From Phorcus lineatus (Eukaryota > Mollusca > Gastropoda > Trochida > Trochidae), in the NCBI GenBank assembly GCA_921293015.1, contig OV121087.1, positions 41,898,630 through 41,962,629 of the forward strand: a stretch of 64,000 bases of DNA, read 5' to 3'. The notes beneath the pieces are model-generated. The model was not told the DNA's origin. It ran no database searches and saw only the letters and a list, made by a program, of their open reading frames with translations. Each line of letters opens with the position of its first letter. Position 1 is the first letter of the stretch. The position numbers and the translations under genes are program-made. Shown one piece after another: positions 12,721 to 24,336 of this stretch.

Positions 12721-13857
12721 GTTCCATAACCATATGCTTGATGTTGTATAAACAACGAATGTCTAGATATTCTGAAGGTCCACGAATAAATGCGTTTACA
12801 AATCACCTATTATTTGACGTAAAGTAATAACGTAATTATACATTCAAGATTCATATGAGAATGTTTTAAGGAGTTGTTATGTAATCATCCGTAATAACTT
12901 ATGTTAACAATACGTTATCTGTCCAGGAACGGACTTCTCCGTAACACATATTTTTCCCAGCCAGGAGCTATTTCCAGATAATATTTGACCTTGCTTTTAG
13001 TATTTCCGTGTAAGCAGATTTTTCGTGATTCACCGTACATTGACTTTCATTACTTTTAACTCTAATAAGATTCACCTCTCACAGAGGTAGCTCAAGTCAG
13101 ACAATCCTGGGGGCGCTGGATACAGCAACTTAACACTAAGGCTTACCTTATTGCCATTCCTTATTATTGTACTAAGGCTATCTTCGTGATTTAAGGTGAC
13201 CTATGCAACCTCACTTCCGGATGCAAGCACTCCTCGGGATTCCAGCAGATTACCCTAGCTGCAAAAAATAGCATTACAAAGGCGAAATATCAACCAATCA
13301 AACCGGTTCTTGCATAGAAAGCTTGCTAGCAGCGAGACATATATCAGCATTCAGTAAGTTCACAGTCGAATAAAATTTAGTTTTCCCGTAGCATCCAGAT
13401 ATGACTGAGGCTTTTCAAAATATTGAACGGTAGCGCTGATTGCACAAGTAACTGTGTTTGCCTCAATTTAGTATTCTCCAGTTATATCAGAAGAAATTAT
13501 CATATACAAACTGAGGTCAGGTCAGGATTTTACAGACATTTCGGTACCTCTGTTGAGATAGAAAGCTATATTGGATAAATTCACAAATAAGTATTCTCTA
13601 TTTCTGATTGAATTACCTTTAGGGTTAGACTGTACACATCAATAGAGTTACAATGACAATGAATTGGCAAAAGCTGCAACAATTACGTGATTCATGCTTA
13701 AAACAGGTGAATGTGAACAGAATTAGATCATTTAATATTACTTGTGTGAATTAAAAAGAAAATAATATTGCAGCTTCCGAGGTGAGTATGAAAATAGATC
13801 AGAAATATAGGCAAAGGGACTATCTATTATACGGGACCTACTGTGCAGCCTATCTAC
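12721..13857. other. AT-rich DNA with a modest GC rise near 13.05-13.32 kb
   Basis: The patch around 13050-13320 (for example CCTGGGGGCGCTGGATACAG and CACTTCCGGATGCAAGCACT) is GC-richer than its flanks but gives no recognisable protein, tRNA-like fold or inverted repeat. It may be an old mobile-element fragment. Confidence 0.4.
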
Positions 13858-14512
13858 GAGGGTAAATCAAAAAGTTCGTAGAATGACAAAGAAAACAAGA
13901 CCAAATTATAATTTTTTACCTTTTATTTTTCAACATAGTCGGCACTAACATCAGCACATTTTGACGAGCGATGTTCAAGCTTCATTATGCGATTATTGAA
14001 GAACTTCGCTTTCTAGGTCTCAAGAAATCATTCCACGGCAGCAATCAGGCTGTTGTTATCAGCTAAAACACATCCACATATATGTTTCATCACATAAGGG
14101 AGAAGATGAAGAGGTGCGATGGTGCCAAATTTGGGAGTAGGATGGATGTGGAGGAGTTTTCAAATCACATTCACTAGCAGCAGTGAAATTGTTATTTTGA
14201 CAGGAGCATTATTCTTAAGTAGCAGCACGCCAGCGTTGATGTTGTCTCGAAGCCTTGATGGCTGCCCTGTATTCCCTAAATCCATTAGCATAATATGCCC
14301 CGTTGATAGCTTCGCCCTTCTCTAAGTAACTTATGAAGATACCCAGGATATCCAAAAAGCCGAGGCCACCTTTCCAATTGGAACTTGCTTGAACCTTTTG
14401 GGGTGTGGAATTGACATGCTTCCACTGTTTGCTTGGGTTTTTGTTTCAGAGTGAAAGTAGGTTCGGGTCTAAGGATAAGAATGTTTTCTGACTCAAGAGA
14501 AGGTTTAACCAT
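13858..14512 (-). pseudogene. Degenerate mariner transposase with one terminal repeat
   Basis: The minus strand encodes the eroded C-terminal two thirds of a mariner transposase. In order come a PEPTFTLKQKPKQTVEA stretch with FHTPKG (family DPETKQQSxQW...SPRPKK), then NAGVLLLKNNAPV (family LRAGVLLLQDNAPVH; the second catalytic Asp is now Asn), then APLHLLPYVMKH (family APSDYHLFPxMKxHL; the third Asp is also lost), LIAAVE, and finally MKLEHRSSKCADVSADYVEK with a stop near 13934. Stops and frame changes interrupt it, and the N-terminus with the first catalytic Asp is missing. Beyond the stop, minus-strand CGAACTTTTTGATTTACCCT, then CG and TA, resembles a mariner terminal repeat next to a TA target, placing that end near 13858. 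The other end was not found. The copy cannot be active. Confidence 0.85.
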
Positions 14513-14515
14513 TCT

Positions 14516-14880
14516 AAAAGCAATCTTTTTAATATGAGTTTCATAGGTAAATGTTAATCCTTGAATTTCATTTGATGAGTCATATGAAACGATATAATTC
14601 TCCTTAACTAAATCATATCTCTGGTCAGATTATCGCAATAGACAGAACAAATCCAAGAGATGAATGCATTATAAGTCCTTCTCCAACAAACGTTTTAGAG
14701 TACAGCCTCCTGTGCAAGGTTCTGGGCATTTCAGGTGAACATGGTTGTGTTTCTATCAGTTTCAACAGCAGACGAGTGAAAAGAACCGAGTAAAAATGCT
14801 TCATATTACAACTGTATATTTCCTAAAGAATATACTAAGCAAGTGTGAAATGGTAATCATATTGGTGTGAATTACGGAAA
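14516..14880. repeat. Duplicated block M, partial copy 1
   Basis: It aligns with 29145-29500 and more weakly with 36440-36720. Shared words include TTAATATGAGTTTCA (TCAATATGAGTTTATCA at 29158), GTTAATCCTTGAAT, GAGTCATATGAAA, and ACAAATCCAAGAGATGAA (ACCAAATCCATTGAGATGAA at 29275). The mariner remnant abuts its left edge, so that insertion probably displaced or truncated this copy. Confidence 0.55.
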
Positions 14881-14928
14881 GTTGCTTAGGCAATCCCATG
14901 ACTTAGAGATTCTGGATTAGCCATAAAA

Positions 14929-15187
14929 ATGACATCCTGCTACATCGCGTATTTGTCTCCAGATCCATCATATACCCTGATATCCGTCGGCCTTACGGCT
15001 AGTAAGGCTATCTATAGCCTACATTGACGTTTGTTTGAACTCTCATCCGGGTGGTGCCGCTATTGTAAAATGCGAATCATTTCATTGGCTTGCTAAATTT
15101 AGCGATATGAGCGTTTTAGGCCGGAGGATATCAGGGTATATGATGGAGCTGGGCGGAGACAAATACGCTGGTGTAGCAGGATGTCAT
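14929..15187. mobile_element. Foldback MITE with terminal repeats of about 65 bp
   Basis: The left arm (14929-14992) begins ATGACATCCTGCTACA and ends near TATCCGTCGGCC. The right arm (15119-15187) is its reverse complement with small differences (GCGTATTTGTCTCC, CCATCATATACCCTGATATC and CCGGCC are present in both). The spacer of about 126 bp is unrelated to the arms. Long inverted repeats around a short non-coding core are the usual structure of a foldback MITE. A 63-codon open frame across the right arm is a by-product. No clear target-site duplication was identified, so the superfamily is unknown. The element lies between duplicated blocks M and N. Confidence 0.8.
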
Positions 15188-15289
15188 CCTCTACTCTACT
15201 ACATAATTCACCTGTATCAACTATAAGATCCTTCCTTAAATTCATTTGACTTGCCACAAACACTTTGTCAAATTGGAAAAAAGATCAAT

Positions 15290-17260
15290 GTGTAAAGCTT
15301 TTCGGTGACAAACGTTATTATAATGAAATACATTAATAACCTACATGTCTTGTCTCGTGTCTTTTTTTCTAAGATATCGGACATTGAAATAAATACACTC
15401 TTGGATCATGCGATAATGACATTAAAGTCTAAATGATGAAAGAGCAATCGGTAGTTTAAACATGTTGATAACAAACATTTTGTCTCATGATTGATAATTC
15501 CAGTGCGTTATTTGAAGGTCAGTCACGTAAGAAGTAATTCGTTATATCAAGTAATGACAATGTTAACATAAAGCTATTGCATTTGCTATTATTATTACCA
15601 AGGAAATGATTATTCATTACTGATTTAATTACCTTATGGATCAGACAGTACAAGTCCATAAAGCATTTGTGATTTATATGACATTAGTAATTTAATTCTG
15701 AAGATGTTATATTCACTATTGAGCACAATAACTCAAAGTTAGAGATTAATGACCAAGAGACAAAACGAGGTCAGAAAGTGTATGTCAATATGGTTTAAAA
15801 TTTTCATTATTAACACTCAACTTCCTGTCATAAGTTGTGTCACAGAAAGCTTGATGCCGTAAAGCGTTTGAACATGATTGTATTTAACACAAAACTGACT
15901 TTTTTGTTACTTTCAATTTTGAGAGCATAACACTTAATCTTAACACAAGTTTAAAAAATATCATGATGACAACATTGTCCTATGTCATTACAACACATTT
16001 AAATACCATATAAACAGTATAAACATCGTAATCTTACATCCAATAATAACATTCGTATTGTTCCATCGAAGATAAACGTCACGTTTGTATTTACTTAACA
16101 AACCATTTTAAGAAAAAAAACATAACATTTTACTAAACAATTATTTACACATACGGATTTGCTTTCTTAGTTATTGAATGTCACATGCAGAGACTACCCA
16201 CTTTCAAGTTTCATTACTTTTTGTCATGTAAGATTACATTCTACGTGTTCAAAATGTGACAAAGTTATGAAAGTAAATACCCAGGTTATACTACAGCAGC
16301 ATAATTGTTTCAAAACGCCTTTAAAGATGGAGCAATAAAGACCCTGCATGAACGATGCACTCACATATATATATGTGTGTACCCAATGTTTCAGCACATT
16401 TACTCCTCATAAAATATGCACTTGTTTCACAAAGTCAGATTATGAAAGAAGATTTAAGGATTATCTAAAAAAAACAATAATCACATGTTAAAACTTATCT
16501 GACTAGTGCTTTAACTGAGGAAAACATATTAATACAAAACGTCAATATGATGATAAATAATTTCAAAGCATTTTTCCTCAAGAATCGGAATTATTTGTGA
16601 AGGTGTCAGTTAGTTTTGATATGATGAACAGTTGGTGATATATTGTTACATAAGTAGAGAACCATTTGATTGATGCTCAATACACAGCAATAGTTCTCTT
16701 GATAGGCAGATAGCCGTCGATATATCATCTATTATCCGTCCTTGGCAGAACTTTCTAAATCGATTTGATTCTTATCAGTTTGAGTCATGTTGCAAAGCAG
16801 TTTGCAGGATACAGCAATCCAATGTGGATCTAACTTTACCATCAGTCTAAGTACAGACATATTTGTAACACGATTTAAGTTTCACCCAGCTTTGCTTTCA
16901 TCCCAGCTAGTATGAATAATTAGTTTAATTAAACGTGTGTATTGTACATGCAGTGTTTGTATTGTGTATTAAAATGTAGCTAAAATGACCCCAGTTGCAA
17001 TAATGCTTCTCTAATGTGTGTTACATCTGATCTTTACGTCAAATGATTGATTATTGTGACAAACATGTGATTCATACAGAAAGGACATCATTTTAGAAAA
17101 ATTCTTTTCTTTCGCGAGTGCAAAATGTTGGTAATTGTTTAAACATGTGTAAAATGTTAATTTGCATACAAAATAGAACAGATGATGAAAGTCCACACAT
17201 TAATATCATTCGACTGTTGACATGTGATTGAATGATATATAGAGGTTAGCTTGCATGCGT
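15290..17260. repeat. Duplicated block N, copy 1
   Basis: This is the best-preserved member of a three-copy block (23560-26050 and 38960-41110 are the others). Landmarks are GAAAGAGCAATCGGTAGTTT at 15438 (identical at 23706), ACAAACATTTTGTCTCA, AGTACAAGTCCATAAAGCAT, AACACATTTAAATACC near 15991, TCCTCATAAAATATGCACT near 16405, ACCATTTGATTGATG at 16661, TTGCAAAGCAGTTTGCAGGA near 16791, and a tail reading TCGACTGTTGACATGTGATTGAA. Indels break any common reading frame, so the block is probably non-coding. Confidence 0.75.
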
Positions 17261-18107
17261 TTATGTTTTGGGAAGGTAAATATACTGCATTAGTAATAAA
17301 CATTGTATATTGCGAGCCATTGCAAATTGATCCCCGTTCCTTTGGCTTTGAGGTAACATAGCTCTTGTTTTACTATGATTTAAATAGTTTAGTTATTTTC
17401 AAAATATGTTTCTGAATACGATAATGTGAGATGTAAACGAAAATAAATATTAGTTCGATGGTATATCAACCTCGCATACTTTCGCCTTTGCGTTCACGCG
17501 TATTCAGATTGCAATCCTAACTCCTTAGAAGGAGAGTTGCTTTTTTTTTCAAATGTCAGCTTGCGTTACGGATAGATAAACTAAAACGTATTCTACTTAT
17601 TTTTTAAAAAAACATCAAAAAGCAACATGTATGATAGTTGGAAGTTCAATCTGCATCAGGTTCCCGTGAGAAAAATATGAATCACTTAGTAAATTCATTA
17701 AAATGACTTTTTGATAGATTTAAATTAAGTATTTTGCACTGTTTGATAATGAACTTCACAAAACAGTTTCATAAAGTCCGTTTGACATTTCTTCATTTTT
17801 CTTCTTATGCATTAGATCTTGCATAATTGATGAAGTTATCCGTTTGTGCAGGCATTTGAAATAATAAAGTGTGTGACGTCATTGTAATTTTCAGAAATTT
17901 TCCGGTGCTTGACCTCTGTAATTTGCATCGGTATGCAGATGTGACCCAAGCGGATATCTAGGGTATCCGTTGAATTTAATTTGACAAGAACACTATCCAT
18001 TGGGTGATGAATAAACTTCTCCCTGCTTTGCCTTCATCTAAGGCTAGTATGTAACGTGTTGAAGCAATGTTGTAATCTAGAGTATCTAGCTACATTGTCC
18101 TATGAGT
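17261..18107. other. AT-rich DNA between block N and the SINE
   Basis: No gene, RNA or repeat structure was recognised. A short GC-richer patch near 17870-17970 contains TGACGTCATTG, a CRE-like motif that may be chance. Confidence 0.4.
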
Positions 18108-18439
18108 GACCTTACAAAAGTGAGTGAGTGAATTGGGGTTTAACGCCGCTTTCAAGATTATTTCACTTATATCGCGGCTGCTAGTATTATTGCAGGGAGA
18201 AAGCCCGCAACACCATTGTGGCTATGCACTGCGGGGAAACCTGCGAGCATCGGCTGTAACTAGCGAACCATGGGCGCTGAAATTCAGTGTAGCATTGCAC
18301 CCCAACCTGACTGCGTGTAGAACAGTTATCTACTGCAGACAAAGTTGCCGAGCCCCTGGCGGGATTCAAACCACAGACCTCCTGATCTGAAGCCGAACGC
18401 GCTAACCACTGCGCTATCCCGCCCCCGACCTTACAAGAG
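18108..18439 (-). mobile_element. Full-length tRNA-derived SINE with target-site duplications
   Basis: The element body is 18121-18426 on the minus strand. Its head reads GGCGGGATAGCGCAGTGGTT, then AGCGCG (A-box region of a tRNA), CTTCAGATCAGGAGG, and GGTTTGAATCCCGCC (B box and acceptor stem), so RNA polymerase III could start here. The anticodon arm compares best with tRNA-Trp. The body of about 230 bp ends with TTAAACCCCAATTCACTCAC, a simple CACT-type tail instead of poly(A). The element is flanked by GACCTTACAAAAG (18108-18120) and GACCTTACAAGAG (18427-18439), a 13-bp target-site duplication with one mismatch. That shows insertion by target-primed reverse transcription using a LINE machinery in trans. 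Open frames on both strands across it are by-products. Confidence 0.92.
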
Positions 18440-19619
18440 CCATGCCTTTTAAAAATATATGTTGAAGAAATGAATTAACATTTATTAAACTCAAGTAAGG
18501 GGAATTATGGTAAAACAAAGGGGAAGTTTTAAATTCATAAAACAAGGGTGTACAATAGTACGTATCCCTATGTCAGTATCATATGATAATCTGAAAAGGT
18601 TAGCATATCAAAAGGACCTCAACAAATCAAGTGAGGCTTTATTCTCAATACAACATTAAGTTCAGTTGCAATTGCTTGCAGCGGCTGCACCAGTTGTGCA
18701 CAATATCAAGACATGAACATCCGTTTGAGAGAGAAGTTCCCTCCCAAGGGAAAGGTTTTGCGCCAGACTCCATTCCTGACAAATTTTAACCTTAAATTTT
18801 GCACTAATTAACATTATTTTAGAGCAGCGCCTTTTTCGGCCATCAGTTACAATCTTCACTAGATTTCTTATTAGAATATCAAGTTAAGCCGCCATGGGAA
18901 GCTGGCACAAAAAAAGTTGATAGTGCAAGGTATCACAACCAAGTCTATTAAACCCAGTAGCGCAGGCTGGTGTGCGGGAAAAGCATGCAGCACGTGCGGA
19001 AAGTCTATCTAGCGTAGAGTCGGCGATAGTTTCAGTGCACAGCAATTTTAGAGCGTTACCACTTCGGATGAGTTCCTTTTAGGCTCATATTTGGTCGTCT
19101 GGACGTACTCATCTTGCCTTGAGTTTCATTACATAATGTAATACATTTTGTAGGATAGTTTTTGCTCATAATTTATCTGTATAATAGTTGTTGAATTTGT
19201 CTTCATCTGCCGCTGGAATCTTTCTGGTTCGGATGTGTAAATTACATTATATACAGAGAGCGTGAGAATGAATTGAGACTTTGTGTATGAATTTGTGATT
19301 GAAATATGTGTGCTATGTAGTCAGTTGAATTTACTGTATCTTTATGAATATCTGATTGATAGGGGTTTGAGATGTGCGACTTATGACATGCAGGGTAATG
19401 TTTTGTTTTCGTTAATTAAAGAAAATTTAATCTGCGTTAGTAATTACTGCGCACATGCTTTGAAGTGGCTCAGTATTATTATTATATTAACATTAGTCGA
19501 AGTATTTATAATATATCTATATATTTATTCGATGTATTAATGATAGTAACATGTATAGCATTTACGATTGCTTAAAAAGAAGCAATATTGTATGAAGTAT
19601 TTATCAGTCACTCCATTTT
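18440..19619. other. Mixed-composition DNA, no gene recognised
   Basis: A 65-codon minus frame (18662-18859) and an 85-codon plus frame (19283-19540) occur, neither with a known motif. Composition rises in GC around 18890-19080 (AGTAGCGCAGGCTGGTGTGC), perhaps from an old insertion. No repeat arms or RNA genes were seen. Confidence 0.4.
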
Positions 19620-20470
19620 ACAACAATGGTGTGATGACGTAGGCAGCGCTTTCTGTGTGTGAAGACGTCGTACAGAGAACGGTACCAAAGGAGTTACGTC
19701 GTGACGACGCCGTGTGTAGTCTGCAGTGTCGGGACTGATTGATGGTATCCTGGGAGTGATCTTGGCCAGGTCGGTGTTGACGGAAGTCCGACGTGTGTGT
19801 ATCCCGTGGATGACCCGAGCCAGTCGCCGCCTGTGACGTGTAAGGAGTGTGTACTCCGTGTGTTGTACACTAGTGTGTGTGTGTACCAGGACAGGGAGGA
19901 TCCAGGGGTGTCCGATTCAAGGGTGGCGACGTATTCTTGACTCTCTATGACCCCCATGTGTACGACATGGATGTGTCCCTTTAAGACCATGAACTGAACA
20001 TTTCACTCAGTTAACCATTCCTATCGATCATTGCTTTATTACTAGTGTGGTTGTACGAATCATTAATGTTTTGTTTGCTTTGTCGAGATAGTTGAGTGTG
20101 AATTTGACACCTGGTATTTTGAACCTGTAATCAGTAACAAGAAATATTAGTCATTAATTAAGTAAACGATGGGTAGTGTTAGTTAGCATTGGTATTGTAT
20201 TTATTGGGTGAGATGGAGATGGTGTGAGTTACTTGTACGTGTAGGATGAATCTGTCGTGTTGTGAAGTCTGTTGGGAATAGGTAGTGTGAACTTGAAAGA
20301 TGAATGAGGGTGTGGAGAGGTTGAATGTAATGGGAGTAAAATTGGACGTGTGTATTAAGTGTGAAGGCGAGTGCATTTGGTGTTGAATAAGGGTGTTTTG
20401 CTACTTTTTTTAATTCGTGAATAAATTTATATTTGTATCTTCCCTATGCGTTGTGTTGTGGTGTTGATGT
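19620..20470 (+). other. GC- and TG-rich island, possible solo LTR
   Basis: The + strand here is strikingly rich in G and T, with CG-containing words at the start (GACGTCGTACAGAGAACGG, GTTACGTCGTGACGACGCC) and TG-rich words later (GTGTGTGTGTACCAGG). It ends with an AATAAA at about 20420, then TTTATATTTGTATC and a TGTTGTGGTGTTGATGTTGA run. A GC-rich 5' half with a polyadenylation signal near the 3' end fits a solo long terminal repeat, but I could not fix TG...CA ends, a target duplication or a primer-binding site. Minus-strand open frames of 98 and 65 codons read as low-complexity T/S/H-rich translations and are probably not genes. A promoter or untranslated first exon is an alternative. Confidence 0.3.
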
Positions 20471-20599
20471 TGACACACTAGGGCTATTCCGTGACACAAG
20501 GTTTACCTCAGCCAGTGTTTCATGAACTTGTGTGTGGTTTAGATAATAGCCCCAAAACATTACACCCTGAATTAATTCCAAATATCCTCCCTAGACATG

Positions 20600-21140
20600 C
20601 ATCCGTATCTCTAAATTGCCAAAATTAGGATATGTTCCTGTTTTCAATGATTGTACAAAAATCTGCCCTATAGATGTTTATATATAAGTTTGCCAAATTT
20701 GACTCCATTAAAATACTGTGTGACTAAGATTATTTTTCTGCTCACAAAATAATTAGATAATCTGGCTATATACATTCATCTACCTATACATTTTTCGTAT
20801 CATTGCCATAATTGCAATCGAAATATAGGAGTGAATGTTTGTTTGAATGAACGATGGCAGTCGAAAAATAGCACTCTGCCTGTTTGTAATTGAACAAAAA
20901 TCCGCGATTAAATCCGTACAGAATTATTTGTATTACCTCAACACTACAGAGCATATGTACATGCTTACATTAGTTGCGTTTTGCAAAATTATATAAGGAG
21001 TGGCAAAACACAACATCATATGCCAAACTTTTGTAAGAATATATTAGACGAAAATATCTAGAAAATGACAAAAGTAAGATTAATAACTTGTTATAGTTTA
21101 ATCTCGTAGCTATTTTTGTAAATATATATATAACGACATT
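20600..21140. repeat. Duplicated block L, copy 2 (weak)
   Basis: It shares GCGATTAAATCCGTACAG (about 20902) with GCAATTAAATCCGTACTG at 12457. Following landmarks such as CATATGTACATGCTTACAT, AAAAGTAAGATTAATAA and GCTATTTTTGTAAATATATA also match. It is diverged and partly lost relative to copy 1. Confidence 0.5.
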
Positions 21141-21699
21141 ATATCGACTTCATTTCGACGTCACGACGTGTAGCTCATTCACGTTGGGTTAGCTTTGTTT
21201 AGTTATAATCTTTCATGCAACGCATCATCTGTGAGGCTATGCTCTTATCTGCAGCTATTTCATAAATCTTCATGCATGATTTAAGTGGTTGCTCATGTGT
21301 GATTTTCCATGTATTGGAAAATAATTTGGCAGGGAGGGCATTCATGTTTATATGACACTGCAACAATTTAAATCAAAGTGTAACCAAACAAATGTTTGTT
21401 ACAAATGCGCAATTACCGGTGTGTAAGAACTACTAACTTTATTCAAATCGAAAATTTATGTTGTCAGTTGTGAACCTGACTGAAAAAATAAAACCTGTTG
21501 AAAAATACCATATACCTTGTTAACTCGAATTAAAATAGTTACCTCCCTAAATTGTGAAATTAAAAGAAATAGACTTTTTCTTATCTTAATCCAACTTTAA
21601 TAACACTTTTAAATGCCAATGATAGCTTTTCGGTTTTGCATTTTTTATTTCTTTCTTCAAAACAATCCATAACTTATTTGATGTTATTAATAATAATGA

Positions 21700-21870
21700 A
21701 GTCTTATAAAAGTAATCAATTGTCAGTTGTTGTTCTGAGTTGTTCGACACAAAATTGCTGACGGTTTCAATCTACTCTCTTTATGATGGCACATACACGT
21801 GTTAAGTAGCTGAAATACAGCTGCCAGCATGTCAAACCCTACTTACTTACGCATTCCATTTATAACATGA
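21700..21870. repeat. Duplicated block R, copy 1
   Basis: It aligns with 30480-30610: GACGGTTTCAATCT versus AATGGTTTCAATCTTG, then CGTGTTAAGTAGC in both, then CAAACCCTACTTACTTACGC versus CAACCCTACTAACTCACGCA. The function is unknown. Confidence 0.5.
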
Positions 21871-22329
21871 TAAAAAGGAAGTGTATATCAATATTTTTCA
21901 TATTTTGTCACATTTTGGAAACAATGTAAAGATGACTTTTGGAAAGCTATTTAAGTTAAGTCAGTTAGGTGGTAAACCATTTGATTGATGTTGAATACTA
22001 CTTTACTTTTTTCGATAGTCTGATAGTTTACTTGTGAACCAATTAACCAAATATTTGTTTTGTAGCTGTTGTTGGTATTTATATATGAACAATATATATG
22101 ATCCATTTCATAATTAAGCAGATTGCACAAACATGTCAAATGTGAATACATAAGTTGTGACAACTGTCACCATAATAATATACATGCACTCTCAGTTTCA
22201 AAATCTATTTCCCAATCGCTGAAATTTCAATGATTCATGTGAAAGAAAAACAAATATAAAAATGTTTTAAATACTTTGCAGAACAGTAAAAGGTTTACAA
22301 AACATTTCATATTGTTTTCTTTGTAAACG

Positions 22330-22720
22330 TTGATGTCCAAGCCGTTCTGTATCTACAACTACTCTATCTTAATTGTAAACCCATTCCCTCCTTTGACATT
22401 CAATCAGTTATCACTTTTGAGCAAATTTAAGAATTCTTGCTGTGTTTCTCGCACAAGATTCAGAGTTCTTTGTTTAAGAAAACTATGGGGAGCATTCACC
22501 CTTGGAAGTGACTTTTTAAACCACTTCTAAAACATTCTAAATCTTAATTACTTGACACTTTTCATTTAAGTGAGTGATGAGACCACACGATGCTTTTGTC
22601 AGACCAATATTTTAAATGGGGTTTTAAATAGAGTTTAGTGAAGGAGACGCAGTCTTAACAATGCATTTAAAGAGATCTGCTGGTGGATCATTTAAAGATG
22701 GCATCCTGAATTTCAATAAG
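22330..22720. repeat. Duplicated block S, copy 1
   Basis: It is alignable with 38455-38765, 31690-31910, 33930-34160 and, weakly, 43980-44110. Landmarks are GCCGTTCTGT, CTGTGTTTCTC, AGTTCTTTGTTT, GTGACTTTTTAAACC, GTGATGAGACCACACGATGC and CAGACCAATATT. The core GATGAG...ACACxATGCxTTT...CAGACCAATACT is kept in the first four copies. Reading frames are not conserved. A partial copy of the block N word ACCATTTGATTGATG lies just upstream at 21976. Confidence 0.65.
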
Positions 22721-24336
22721 GCTTCGACTTCAGACCAACAATCCACCATAAGGGTTTTTGATTGAAATTTTGAAAGAAATATCCAGAAGAAGTTGCCGTC
22801 AATAAAGACACATAGAAGTTAATGCACTTTTTTCAAATTTGAGTTTTCAGCGATCAATGAAGAAGTCAAGATTATTACAACTACTTATTTATGGAAGGGA
22901 CGTTTCAAGATGGAAGGGTATATTCTCTTTGCTGGGAAATTACTACAAAGATTCGTCAGTATAAAAATGCTTCAAATACTATTAAATTTCAAGATTAATG
23001 TTTTCTGCCAGTGACATACCGTCTATTGTTTTCACTCAATGAAAACGATCCACACCCCTCTTATGACAAAAAGGTATGGATTACATCAGCCGTTATACTA
23101 TAGTCCGATGTAAAGTGTACCATAGAAACTATATCATCAAACATTCTTTAGTTTACCACTTGAGAATATCATGTATAAAGTTTTAACATGTCGATGAACT
23201 CTTTTTGTGTATCATTTTTCATTTCAATTGTCACAAATATATATATGGCTATCCTATCACTTTTTATAACTTTTTCTTTGTTTTGAGCCAGAATAATAAT
23301 TCTCAGTCATCGAAAGATGGAAAGTTTGTTTTCATATGACTTGGTATCATGTGTCATTTATTCTTTGTTTAAGCATAACACTATTACTCTAGTCATACCA
23401 CTTTTCATGTTATGTGTCAACAAATTGATAGTCTCCAGCATTCAAGTTGTTTGGTTTGAAACTCTTCTATGTATAGGATCTTTATTAACAATAAAATCCG
23501 TCCTAAACCCATTTGATTTCACACAAATATTTTTTTCAAATTGAACAAAGGATCAATTTATTAAGTGTTTCTACGACAAATCTTAATGTTGTTAAACAAA
23601 TAAGTAACCTACATATTTGTCCTGTTTCTTTTTTTCTGTGGTATCCGACATTGAAATAAATACACTATTGAATCACGAGAGATTACCATTAAAATCTGAA
23701 TGATGAAAGAGCAATCGGTAGTTTAGACATATTGATAACAAACATTTTGTCTCACGATTGATAGTTCTCGTTAATAATTTTAAGCTTAGTCGCTTAGGAA
23801 GTAATTCATTATATTAGTCGTTGACAATATAACATAAAGCTATTGCATTTACTGATATTATTACCAAGCAATGATTATTCACTACTGATTGAATTTTCTA
23901 AGGGATCAGGCAGTACAAGTCCATAAAGCATTAGTGATTTATGTGGCATTAGTAAGTTACCTCTGAAGACGTAATTCCACTGTTGAGTTCAGTAAGCTGC
24001 GTTAAAGCACAGTAACTCAAAGTGATTAACAGATGAATGACCGAGTCGTTCTTGCCACAAATTCGAGGTCGGAATGTCTACATCATTATGGTCTGCGTAA
24101 CCCTCTATCCCCTTCCATATATAGTAAAAATACGGATTCAGCACACAAAAAAAGCACATTAATAAAGACATTAAAAAGACAATTTTGGCAACAATACCAA
24201 ACAATCTTGAGCGGAAAAAACGAAGTAAAATGTGTCAACATGATCAGAACAGATTGAAAATCACTATATAGAATGTTTTAAGTATGCAAGTTTCTTTATG
24301 AATACAAGTAAGGTTGCCGTCCACGTATATGCGTCT

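Noticed and set aside
15035-15226. 63-codon ORF with a protein-like look
   Set aside because: It overlaps the right arm and spacer of the foldback MITE, so the GC-rich repeat explains it.
18124-18390. 88-codon plus-strand ORF and a 60-codon minus ORF
   Set aside because: Both lie entirely inside the SINE and match no protein family.
18360-18426. Possible functional tRNA gene on the minus strand
   Set aside because: A- and B-box words are present, but the anticodon stem (TTCGG/TCAGG) does not pair and the sequence continues into a SINE body with flanking target duplications, so it is a SINE head.
19694-19990. 98-codon minus-strand ORF
   Set aside because: The translation is low-complexity and T/S/H/G-rich because of the GT-skewed DNA; no motif and no conserved partner was found.
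22570-22582. GTGAGTGATGAG as a SINE tail
   Set aside because: The TTAAACCCCAA part is absent, and the word belongs to block S, where it recurs without SINE sequence.
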